Part shown: positions 1-6,915 of the stretch, one piece after another
Position numbering within the stretch: the stretch's first letter is position 1
Layout: each line of letters starts with the position of its first letter
Assembly (NCBI GenBank): GCA_003520455.1
Contig: DOUV01000312.1
Coordinates: 1-11,924 of the forward strand
Length of the DNA stretch: 11,924 nt
Source of the DNA: Chloroflexota bacterium
GTDB taxonomy: Bacteria; Chloroflexota; Anaerolineae; Ardenticatenales; Ardenticatenaceae
Direction of reading: 5' to 3'
Notes under the pieces: generated by a model
Told to the model about the DNA's origin: nothing
What the model saw: the letters and a program-made list of their open reading frames with translations, nothing else
Database searches by the model: none
Made by a program: the position numbers and the translations under genes

Positions 1-1071
1 ACCGTGAGCGACCTCCAGCGCGGTCGCGGCCGGGCGCTCTGGTTCGGGACGCTCGCGGGCGCGGCGGTCTACGATCCCGACGGTCCTCGTCGCCCGGCTT
101 TCCCGACAGCACCTCCCGTGCCAGCCAGCCCCACGCAACCGCCGCCCATGGCGACAGCCCGGCCAACCGAGACGGCGCGACCAACTGAAACGCCCGTGCC
201 ACCGGGGGGTGGCGCCGGCCCGGAGCCGGCCCCGATGGGTCCGGGCGACAACTACGAACCCAACGACCGGCCGGAACGCGCCTTCGGCCCGCTGACTCCC
301 GGGGTGGCTTACCCGGCCTACCTGTCCAGCCCGGCCGACCGTGACTATTTTTGGTTCGAGCTCTCGTCACCTGGCCTGATCCAGCTCCGGCTCCGCGAGA
401 TTCCACCTGGCAACCAGTATGGTCTTTACCTCCTCGGTCCTGATCGCCGCGTCCTCGCCAGCGCACCAGGGAACGAAAGTGGGTGGGCACAAGGCAGCGA
501 GTCCCTCCTCATCCGTCACAGCACCGACAAACGTGGCCGTTACACCGCGTTGGTCTGGTCGCCGGTCGGCGATTGGTCCCTCGAGCGCCCCTACCTGCTC
601 GACCTCAGCCTGCAGACTGGCAGCGACCTGCGTCCGGCTGAGGTGGGTACTCCTGGGCCGAACGAGGCCGCGGCGAACTGGGCGAAGATCCAGCTCGCCG
701 CGGCCGGGTACAACGCCAGCGCTACTGGCGAGCAGCCCACGCCGGCCTTCCTGCGCCCCCCCGGGCAGATGGCCTACGCCCTGGCACCGCTCACCGAGGG
801 AGGCAACGCGGCAGTCACACGCCAGACCCTCGTGACCTGGCTGGTCTTACGCCGCGCCTACCCGCACTCTGAGTGGTTGAGCGCAATTTTCCCGGCACAG
901 AATCGTTACTTGTACTACTTCTTCGCCCGCGCAGCCGACTTCGATACCTGGTGGCACTTTGAAATTACCGACGACACGTTCTTCAATCAGACCTTCTATC
1001 GCGTCTACGACCTCCAAAAGAGGAGCTGGACCGATGTTAAGACCTTCGATAACAAAGACTTTGGCCCGTAA
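1..1071 (+). CDS. Surface protein with propeller remnant and PPC domain, 5'-truncated
   Basis: The frame is open to the window edge, so the GTG at base 4 is probably internal and the gene starts upstream. Numbering from that GTG, residues 10-27 (ALWFGT, then VYDPDG) look like the last blade of a two-component-regulator type beta-propeller (Reg_prop). Residues 28-80 are a Pro/Thr-rich linker with a duplicated ARPTET hexapeptide (52-63). Residues 81-205 look like a bacterial pre-peptidase C-terminal (PPC) beta-sandwich: a DNYEPND opening, then a DRDYFWF strand. Residues 220-355 form an aromatic-rich C-terminal region (WLSAIFP, RYLYYFF, DTWWHFE) that I do not recognise. No catalytic motif is visible. 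The linker and PPC domain suggest an exported, surface-exposed binding protein, but any signal peptide is outside the window. The dynamin gene follows after 73 nt on the same strand. The PPC call is fairly good; the propeller call rests on one blade. Confidence 0.75.
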   Translation, partial: TVSDLQRGRGRALWFGTLAGAAVYDPDGPRRPAFPTAPPVPASPTQPPPMATARPTETARPTETPVPPGGGAGPEPAPMGPGDNYEPNDRPERAFGPLTPGVAYPAYLSSPADRDYFWFELSSPGLIQLRLREIPPGNQYGLYLLGPDRRVLASAPGNESGWAQGSESLLIRHSTDKRGRYTALVWSPVGDWSLERPYLLDLSLQTGSDLRPAEVGTPGPNEAAANWAKIQLAAAGYNASATGEQPTPAFLRPPGQMAYALAPLTEGGNAAVTRQTLVTWLVLRRAYPHSEWLSAIFPAQNRYLYYFFARAADFDTWWHFEITDDTFFNQTFYRVYDLQKRSWTDVKTFDNKDFGP

Positions 1072-1129
1072 ACGACCGGGTCTGTCTTTGGCACATTCGT
1101 TGCCTGGAGAGGTCGCACGTCCACCACGC

Positions 1130-1134
1130 AAGGA
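1130..1134 (+). promoter_or_regulatory. Ribosome binding site of the dynamin gene
   Basis: AAGGA lies 10 nt upstream of the ATG at 1145. It supports that start, and shows the gene has its own translation initiation after the 73-nt gap from the upstream PPC gene. Confidence 0.55.
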
Positions 1135-1144
1135 CTGACTTACG

Positions 1145-2929
1145 ATGCTCAGCACGATTTTGAATCAGAAACAGCAGGAGATCCTGCGCCAGGAGCGCCG
1201 CACGATTCAGCAGTTGCTGACTCTGCTGGCCGGCTGGGAGGCCCAGCCCAAGGATATCGAGATCCTCCAGCAGGCCCTCGAACAGCTCGACGAGCTCTTT
1301 CTGCTGGTGGTGGTGGGGGAATTCAACTCGGGTAAATCAGCCCTGATCAACGCCCTTCTGGGCGAGCGCTATCTGGCGGAAGGGGTCACCCCAACCACTG
1401 CCCAGATTCATATTCTCCGCCACGGCCCCAAAAGCGAACCCTACGTAACCGACGAGGGTATCTGGGTCCTGACCTACCCGGCGGATTTCCTGCGCGATCT
1501 GAGCATCGTCGATACCCCCGGAACCAACGCCGTCCTCCGGCAGCACGAGGAGATCAGCCGCGATTTCGTACCGCGCTCCGACCTCGTTATCTTCATCACC
1601 AGTGCCGATCGCCCCTTCACCGAGTCTGAGCGCGAATTCTTGGAGACCATTCGGAATTGGGGGAAGAAAGTCATCATCGTCATCAACAAGATCGACCTGT
1701 TGGCGACCGAACAAGAATGCGAGGCAGTTGTACAGTTTGTACGTCAGAATGCCGTCCGGCTCCTCGGGATCACCCCCGAAATCTTCCCGCTGAGTGCCAG
1801 GAAGGCGCTTCGAGCAAAGGAGAGTCGCCAGACCCGGCCCACTGCCGCCCCGGCTGAGGCGGGAGCACCCCCCACGCCGGGCGAGAACGGGAGCGTACCG
1901 CCCGAGTTCGGAGCGCTCGAGCGCTATCTGCTCGAGACGCTCAACCAGGAGAGCCGTATCAGGCTCAAGCTCGCCAGTCCCTTGGGCGTCGCGTTGAGAG
2001 TCGCCCAGCAGTACGAGCAGAAGGCGGCCGGCCGGCTCCAGCTTCTCAACGAGGATCTGACGACGGTCGAACAGGTCGAACGCCAACTCGATCTCTACCG
2101 GCGCGACATGGCGCGCGAGTTCGAGAGCCACCTGCTGCGGATCGACCGCATCCTCGGCGACCTGGAGGATCGTGGCGAGCAATACTTCGACGAGACCTTC
2201 AAGATCACGCGCATCTTCAGCCTGCTCAACAGTAGTGCCATCCGCCAGGCCTTCGAGCGCGAGGTCGTCGCCAACACGCCGGAGCAGATCGAGCGCCAGG
2301 TGCAGGACGTGATCGACTGGATGGTGGAGCGTGAGTCGCGGCAGTGGCGCGCGATGGCCCGCCAGCTCGGTCAGCGCCACAAAACCGAGTTCCTCGAGGG
2401 CGCGGCCCAGGAAGCGGCGGGCGGCTTCGAGTACAATCGCCGCCAGTTGCTCCAGAATGTTGGGCAGGCCACCGCCCAGGTTGTCGCGCGCTACGACAAA
2501 TCGGCCGAGGCGCGCGCCCTGGTGGACAACGTTCAGGCCTCGCTGGCTCAGGTGGCGATCCTCGAGGTTGGTGCGGTGGGGCTGGGCGCGGTGCTGAAGG
2601 CCGTGTTGGTCGGCGCCGCCGCCGATGCCACTGGCCTCCTCGCGGCCGGCGTGATCGGGGTGGCCGGTCTGGGCATCATCCCCTATAAGCGCCAGGCCGC
2701 CAAGAAAGACCTCCGAGTCAAGCTCGACAGACTGAAGGCCCAGCTCCACCAGGTCCTGCACGAGGCCTTCGAGACTGAAATTGAGCACAGCGTGCACCGG
2801 TTAAACGATGCCGTCGACCCGTACAGCCGCTTCGTCCGCACCGAGCACGAGCGACTAACCGGCATCGAGCACGAGCTCGAGACCGTGCAAGGGAACCTGC
2901 GCGAACTCCGCGCCCAAGTCGGAGCGTAG
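1145..2929 (+). CDS. Dynamin-family (bacterial dynamin-like) GTPase
   Basis: This 594-residue protein has a complete dynamin-type G domain. The P-loop is GEFNSGKS (58-65), the G2 threonines are in TPTT (82-85), G3 is DTPG (123-126), G4 is NKID (181-184), and a G5-like LSARKA is at 216-221. A Pro/Ala/Gly-rich, probably disordered insert (about 226-254) separates the G domain from a long helical stalk with coiled-coil character (about 255-465). Residues 471-513 are a hydrophobic Gly/Ala/Val stretch, as in the membrane paddle of bacterial dynamin-like proteins, followed by a basic patch (KRQAAKK) and a C-terminal helical region to 594. By family knowledge such proteins bind membranes and use GTP hydrolysis to remodel or fuse them, or protect damaged membranes. 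It is followed after 112 nt by the membrane CHAT protease gene. Family assignment is firm; substrate membrane and cellular role are unknown. Confidence 0.9.
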   Translation: MLSTILNQKQQEILRQERRTIQQLLTLLAGWEAQPKDIEILQQALEQLDELFLLVVVGEFNSGKSALINALLGERYLAEGVTPTTAQIHILRHGPKSEPYVTDEGIWVLTYPADFLRDLSIVDTPGTNAVLRQHEEISRDFVPRSDLVIFITSADRPFTESEREFLETIRNWGKKVIIVINKIDLLATEQECEAVVQFVRQNAVRLLGITPEIFPLSARKALRAKESRQTRPTAAPAEAGAPPTPGENGSVPPEFGALERYLLETLNQESRIRLKLASPLGVALRVAQQYEQKAAGRLQLLNEDLTTVEQVERQLDLYRRDMAREFESHLLRIDRILGDLEDRGEQYFDETFKITRIFSLLNSSAIRQAFEREVVANTPEQIERQVQDVIDWMVERESRQWRAMARQLGQRHKTEFLEGAAQEAAGGFEYNRRQLLQNVGQATAQVVARYDKSAEARALVDNVQASLAQVAILEVGAVGLGAVLKAVLVGAAADATGLLAAGVIGVAGLGIIPYKRQAAKKDLRVKLDRLKAQLHQVLHEAFETEIEHSVHRLNDAVDPYSRFVRTEHERLTGIEHELETVQGNLRELRAQVGA

Positions 2930-2942
2930 AGATTGGAGATTG
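2929..2942 (+). repeat. Tandem heptamer GAGATTG x2
   Basis: GAGATTG occurs twice in direct succession (2929-2935 and 2936-2942). The first copy starts on the last base of the dynamin stop codon. The repeat also supplies the left arm of the inverted repeat that spans this gap. It resembles the short tandem heptamers found between genes in some bacteria, but two copies alone could be chance. Confidence 0.45.
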
Positions 2943-2987
2943 AGGTTCTTGTGCCTGGTAACCCAAAGGCATCGTGAATCTCCAATC
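2931..2987 (+). repeat. Inverted repeat / stem-loop between GTPase and protease genes
   Basis: GATTGGAGATT (2931-2941) is perfectly complementary to AATCTCCAATC (2977-2987), giving an 11-bp stem. The 35-nt loop can form a second 5-bp helix, TGCCT (2952-2956) with AGGCA (2967-2971). There is no T-tract after it, so it is not a classical terminator. It could be an attenuator or RNA-processing site tuning the protease relative to the GTPase, or a small palindromic repeat element that landed between the genes. Confidence 0.5.
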
Positions 2988-3041
2988 GCTATGGTATTGA
3001 GACCCCGCCCGACGACCCTCCACCCAGAACACAACGCCGCC

Positions 3042-4847
3042 ATGCCCAAACGTTACGTCAACTTTGAGATCCGCATCTCGCTTGCCGGTGCGCCCGACCG
3101 GTACGAGGCCGTCTTGCTCTCAGGCGCCGAGGGGGATGTCCGCCGAGTGTTTGCTGCCCCGTTCACCGCCGAAGAGCGCACGCAATTCCTGGAGAGCCTC
3201 CGAATGGTGGCCGTCAGTCGCGACAGCCGGCTCTGGGACCTGACCGAGCGCATCGGCTCGCAACTCTTCGGGGCCCTCTTCGGCGGCGAGATGATCGGCG
3301 CCTGGCGGGCCGCCGCTGCCACTCGCGGGGCGCGCGGGGTGCGCCTGCTCCTCCGAATCGAACCGCCCGAGTTGCGCGAGCTTCCGTGGGAACTACTCTA
3401 CGACACGGGCCGCAACTTCTTCCTGGCGCTCGACGACGATACGGTCATCGTCCGCTATCCGGAGCAGGCCGAGCCTGCTCGGCGCCCGAACCTGCGGCAC
3501 CCACTTCGCATCCTCGGTGTCGTCTCTAACCCGAGTGACACCCTACGACTGGATGTCGCCAGCGAGCGGCAAGCTCTCGAGACCGCCGTCACCTCGGTGG
3601 GCCGTGACAGGGTTGACCTGGCCTGGCTGGGTGCCGAGCACGCCACCCTCACCGCGCTCTTGACGTCGCTCGACATGGCCCGGCGGCAGGGCCGACCGTT
3701 CCACGTCTTGCACTATATAGGCCATGCCGGCTTCAGCCCGACCGAGCGCGAGGGTGTGATCTTGCTGGAGAAGGCCGATGGCACTGCCGATGCGGTCGGC
3801 GGTGCCCGGCTCGGTCAACTGCTGCGCGAGCGTGAAATCCACCTGGCCGTTCTGAACGCCTGCGAGAGCAGCCGCGGGACCGAGGCCGACCCGTTCCGCA
3901 GCCTGGCCCTGGCCCTGGTCTCACGGGCCGATATTCCGGCCGTGATCGCCAATCAGTACAACATCAGCGACCAGGCCGCGATCCTCTTCAGCGAAACCCT
4001 CTACACCCAGATCACTCGGGGCGAGAGCGTCGAGTACGGCGTGACGCGAGCACGCAAGGCCCTGGCCGAGCGCATCCGCCGGCCGGAGTGGATCACGACT
4101 GTCTTCCATTCCCGCCTGCGGCAGGCCCTCGATCTCGGCCTGGAGCCGATGGACTGGCTCGACTTCGTGCTGGTCCGAATGCCCTACTTCTGGGCGAGCG
4201 TGGTAAGCGTCGCAACGTTCTTGGCTTTTGTCACCGTCTGGAGTACGATTCGTCAGCAGGGTTGGCTGGTCGGCGGCGCGCTCCAGCTCTTGGTTTGGCT
4301 CCTGGTCGCCTGGCTGGTCCTGGATCGCTTCGACAAGCTTGTCCGGCACTGGAAGTTGGCGGCCGTTGCCGTTGCCCTCGGAACCGCGGCGGGAAGCCTC
4401 TGGTTTCTCTGGAACCCGGTGGTCACCGTTCCCTCTCCTCCGCCCGGCTTCCGACTGGTACTGGAAGAACCGCCGCCGCTGGTCTTCCTGCTCGAAGATG
4501 CCAAGGGGATACGCTTCAGCACGACCGTCCGTGGGCGGGTCGAGAACCTGCCGCCTGAGCAGACAATCTGGATTCTGGTACGCGCCGAGAACAGCGCGAC
4601 CTTCGTACCCGGCGCTCGCGCCCGTGTCCTGCCCGATGGCACATTTGTTGCCGAGGAGGTTATCGTCGGGCCGGGAAGCCCGCGGCGGGTCGGCAACCGG
4701 ATCTACACAATCCAGCCGGTGCTCGCCGATCCCGCTGCCAATCGTTTCTTCCAACGTCATAGCAACGACCTCTGGCTCTACTTCCATCCCGACGTGGTGG
4801 TACGCCCCGAGCCGCATCTGCAGAGTGCGCTCGTGGTGCGGCGCTAG
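3042..4847 (+). CDS. Membrane-anchored CHAT-domain (caspase/separase-like) protease
   Basis: With the ATG at 3042 the product has 601 residues and begins MPKRYVNFEIRI, a usual CHAT-protein opening; the frame reaches back to a TTG at 2940, but those extra 34 codons look untranslated. Residues 98-150 carry the conserved lead-in (PPELRELPWELLYD, 108-121). The CHAT peptidase fold covers about 153-365, with the expected His-Cys dyad: H228 in YIGHAGF and C274 in LNACESS. Three hydrophobic segments follow (about 381-400, 408-427, 438-457). The basic loop between the second and third (DRFDKLVRHWK) fits a cytosolic protease and an exported C terminus. Residues 465-601 look like an Ig-like beta domain (VRGRVENLPPEQTIWILV, then PDGTF). 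CHAT proteases cleave protein partners and can execute regulated cell death. Neighbours are the dynamin GTPase upstream and a lipoprotein 6-18 nt downstream. No clear Shine-Dalgarno precedes 3042. Substrate unknown. Confidence 0.88.
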   Translation: MPKRYVNFEIRISLAGAPDRYEAVLLSGAEGDVRRVFAAPFTAEERTQFLESLRMVAVSRDSRLWDLTERIGSQLFGALFGGEMIGAWRAAAATRGARGVRLLLRIEPPELRELPWELLYDTGRNFFLALDDDTVIVRYPEQAEPARRPNLRHPLRILGVVSNPSDTLRLDVASERQALETAVTSVGRDRVDLAWLGAEHATLTALLTSLDMARRQGRPFHVLHYIGHAGFSPTEREGVILLEKADGTADAVGGARLGQLLREREIHLAVLNACESSRGTEADPFRSLALALVSRADIPAVIANQYNISDQAAILFSETLYTQITRGESVEYGVTRARKALAERIRRPEWITTVFHSRLRQALDLGLEPMDWLDFVLVRMPYFWASVVSVATFLAFVTVWSTIRQQGWLVGGALQLLVWLLVAWLVLDRFDKLVRHWKLAAVAVALGTAAGSLWFLWNPVVTVPSPPPGFRLVLEEPPPLVFLLEDAKGIRFSTTVRGRVENLPPEQTIWILVRAENSATFVPGARARVLPDGTFVAEEVIVGPGSPRRVGNRIYTIQPVLADPAANRFFQRHSNDLWLYFHPDVVVRPEPHLQSALVVRR

Positions 4848-4865
4848 CCGGAGATGAGGGGAGTG

Positions 4866-5327
4866 ATGAACACTCGAACGAGCAGCCTCTTGGCGGTCCT
4901 GGTGGTGTTGCCGCTGTTGGCCGCTTGCGGCGGGAACGCCATCAAGGATGCCAGACCCGTCGCCGTCGCTACGCCGGCGTCCGCGGTCAACCCATTTAAG
5001 CTCCCCGGCCAGCCCGGGGCTCGCCAGGTGTTCGCGCTGCCCTTGAGCGATACCGGCCGCCTGGAGGCCCGCGCGACCTGGGAAGGCACCCGCCGCCTGG
5101 CCATCATCGTCTACCGGCAAGGCGTCGCCGGCTACTACGCTCGCCAGGAAGGCGCCGATGGTCAGGCTACCCTCGACTGGTTGATTCCGCCCGAGGCCAT
5201 CCAGGAGAGCCAGACCCACGATTGGCGTGTGGCGGTGGTCAACCTCGACCGCGAGCCGGCCCAAGGCCGCCTGACGATCGCCTTCCAGCCCAGCAATGGT
5301 GGCAACAGCGCGAGCATCAAGCCGTAA
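4866..5327 (+). CDS. Small lipoprotein with PPC-like beta-sandwich
   Basis: From the ATG at 4866 the protein has 153 residues. It begins with a basic N region (MNTRTSS), a hydrophobic core and a lipobox ending LLAAC followed by GG, so it should be lipidated and anchored on the outer face of the cytoplasmic membrane. After a short low-complexity linker, the body (about residues 40-143) alternates beta strands with spaced Trp/Tyr residues (ATWEG, AIIVYRQG, HDWRVAVVN, GRLTIAF), resembling a PPC or jelly-roll fold; that fold call is inference. Another in-frame ATG lies at 4854, only 6 nt after the CHAT stop; AGGGG at 4857-4861 favours 4866. The tight spacing strongly implies co-transcription and perhaps translational coupling with the CHAT gene, making this lipoprotein a candidate sensor or partner of the protease's exported domain. 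Specific function not recognised. Confidence 0.82.
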   Translation: MNTRTSSLLAVLVVLPLLAACGGNAIKDARPVAVATPASAVNPFKLPGQPGARQVFALPLSDTGRLEARATWEGTRRLAIIVYRQGVAGYYARQEGADGQATLDWLIPPEAIQESQTHDWRVAVVNLDREPAQGRLTIAFQPSNGGNSASIKP

Positions 5328-5416
5328 ACGGCGACTTGCTCGACCCGGACACCGCTCGCGACGGCAGGATTCTCAAAAACGTGATAATGCCAGGCGGAGG
5401 ATGGCTTCACGTCTCC

Positions 5417-5433
5417 CCACCGCGTATCGGTGG
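5417..5433 (+). other. Small hairpin downstream of the lipoprotein gene
   Basis: CCACCG (5417-5422) pairs perfectly with CGGTGG (5428-5433) around a 5-nt loop. No T-tract follows, so it is unlikely to terminate on its own. It precedes the strong terminator by about 40 nt in a 219-nt gap that otherwise holds no gene. Confidence 0.3.
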
Positions 5434-5474
5434 TCGGGTTCCGAGTTGCAGCCGACCCCCAATGCCGGGCACCC

Positions 5475-5510
5475 AAAAACGCCGGTCCGCATCGTCGGAC
5501 CGGCGTTTTT
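5475..5510. terminator. Bidirectional Rho-independent terminator
   Basis: A perfect 15-bp inverted repeat has a GC-rich core (GCCGGTCCG and CGGACCGGC), a 6-nt loop, and flanking A5 and T5 runs that give a U-tract on both strands. It lies between convergent genes: the lipoprotein stop is 147 nt away on the plus strand, and the isocitrate lyase stop is 36 nt away on the minus strand. It should end both operons and insulate them from each other. Confidence 0.92.
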
Positions 5511-5546
5511 AGTATGAGTTTGGGCCGAGTGGGCGCGGAAGATCGC

Positions 5547-6842
5547 TTAGTCGGCCACGAGCCGCGTGGTGAACTGCTCTTCTTCCGTCGACCCGTCCAG
5601 CGCCGTCGTCGAAGACATCCCGCCCGCGATCACCTGGGCAACCTCGTCGAAATATCCGGCGCCTACGAACCGCTGGTGCTTCACGGCCCGGTAGCCATCA
5701 CGCTCGCCGCCGAACTCGCTCTCCTGAAGGCGTGAATAGGCGCTCATTCCACTCTCGCGGTAGCCGCACGCCAGTTCGAACATACTGTAGTTGAGCGCGT
5801 GGAAGCCGGCCAGGGTCACAAACTGGAACTTGTAGCCCATGGCCGCCAGTTCCGGCTGGAACCTGGCAATCGTCGCAGCATCCAGCTTCTTCTTCCAGTT
5901 GAAGGAGGGGGAACAGTTGTACGCCAGAAGCTTCCCGGGATACCTGGCATGGATGGCCTCAGCGAATCGGCGGGCCTCATCCAGATTCGGCTCGGAGGTC
6001 TCGCACCAGAGCAGGTCGGCGTAAGGAGCGTACGCGAGCCCGCGGGCAATCGCAACATCCAGCCCACCCCGCATGCGGAAGAAGCCTTCGACGGTCCGCT
6101 CACCGGTCAGAAAGCGCCGGTCGCGTGGATCGACATCACTGGTGATCAAAAAGGCGCCGTTGGCATCGGTTCTCGCGATGAGGAGCGTTGGCACGCCCAA
6201 AAGATCCGCTGCCAGCCGGGCAGAGGTCAGTTTTTGAATGAATTCCTGCGTGGGAACCAGAACCTTGCCCCCCATGTGGCCGCATTTTTTAGCCGACGCA
6301 AGCTGGTCCTCGAAATGGACACCCGCTGCGCCAGCCTCGATCATAGCCTTCATGAGTTCAAAAGCGTTCAGCACCCCGCCGAAGCCCGCCTCGGCGTCCG
6401 CCACAATTGGCGCGAACCAGTACGGGCCGTCGCGCCCATCGACCTGCTGAATCTGATCGGCCCGCTGAAAGGCATTGTTGATCCTGCGGACGAGACTGGG
6501 CACGCTATCGGCGGGGTAAAGGCTCTGATCAGGATAGGTCTGCCCGGCTTCGTTGGCATCTGCCGCCACCTGCCACCCGCTCATGTAGATCGCTTCCAAC
6601 CCGGCTTCCACTTGCTGGACAGCCTGGTTGCCCGTCACAGCACCAAGCGCCGCGACGTAGGGCTTCGTCTGCAATAGGTGCCACAGACGCTGGGCTCCCA
6701 TCCGTGCGAGCGTGTATTCGATTTGTACGGAGCCCCGCAGCTTGACAACGTCCGCCGCCGAATATGGGCGCCGAATCCCGCTCCAGCGCTGGTCAGAAGC
6801 CCAGCTGCGTTCAATTTCAATAATCTGCTGCTGGCGAGACAT
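5547..6842 (-). CDS. aceA: Isocitrate lyase
   Basis: Isocitrate lyase cleaves isocitrate to glyoxylate and succinate, the first step of the glyoxylate shunt, allowing growth on acetate or fatty acids; it is cytosolic and Mg-dependent. The 431-residue product is close to E. coli AceA in length. The catalytic signature KKCGHMGGK is intact at 185-193, with active-site Cys187. Other conserved blocks are [10 protein letters not shown] (88-97), the metal-site region ADAEAGFGG (148-156), HFEDQ (176-180), NCSPSFNW (309-316) and the C-terminal [12 protein letters not shown] (413-424). The frame extends upstream to 6935, overlapping aceB, but AAGGAG sits 7 nt before the ATG at 6842 and family N termini match [11 protein letters not shown], so 6842 is chosen. 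It is the second gene of an aceB-aceA operon (73-nt gap) and ends before the shared terminator. No aceK-like kinase gene is nearby. Confidence 0.97.
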   Translation of the reverse strand: MSRQQQIIEIERSWASDQRWSGIRRPYSAADVVKLRGSVQIEYTLARMGAQRLWHLLQTKPYVAALGAVTGNQAVQQVEAGLEAIYMSGWQVAADANEAGQTYPDQSLYPADSVPSLVRRINNAFQRADQIQQVDGRDGPYWFAPIVADAEAGFGGVLNAFELMKAMIEAGAAGVHFEDQLASAKKCGHMGGKVLVPTQEFIQKLTSARLAADLLGVPTLLIARTDANGAFLITSDVDPRDRRFLTGERTVEGFFRMRGGLDVAIARGLAYAPYADLLWCETSEPNLDEARRFAEAIHARYPGKLLAYNCSPSFNWKKKLDAATIARFQPELAAMGYKFQFVTLAGFHALNYSMFELACGYRESGMSAYSRLQESEFGGERDGYRAVKHQRFVGAGYFDEVAQVIAGGMSSTTALDGSTEEEQFTTRLVAD

Positions 6843-6849
6843 TCTGTTT

Positions 6850-6855
6850 CTCCTT
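6850..6855 (-). promoter_or_regulatory. Ribosome binding site that fixes the aceA start
   Basis: Read on the minus strand this is AAGGAG, 7 nt before the ATG at 6842. It rules in the 431-residue isocitrate lyase and makes the 31-codon upstream extension of the frame unlikely. Confidence 0.8.
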
Positions 6856-6915
6856 CTGTCCTGCTTTGAGTTCCGGCTGGCCACCACGCCGCACGATTGC
6901 ATGAGTCCGAACTTT

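Noticed and set aside
1337..2797. Long minus-strand open frame (486 codons)
   Set aside because: It is antisense to the dynamin gene, whose GTPase motifs are unmistakable; its translation shows no domain and reflects GC-rich codon bias.
2940..3041. TTG start giving a 34-residue N-terminal extension of the CHAT protein
   Set aside because: The extension would be encoded by the heptamer and inverted-repeat segment and looks random; the family-typical opening begins at the ATG at 3042.
3921..5264. Long minus-strand open frame (447 codons)
   Set aside because: It runs antisense across the CHAT gene and the lipoprotein gene, both of which have clear motifs; the product is low-complexity and unlike any family.
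5799..6677. Plus-strand open frame (292 codons)
   Set aside because: It is antisense to isocitrate lyase, which keeps KKCGHMGGK and full family length.
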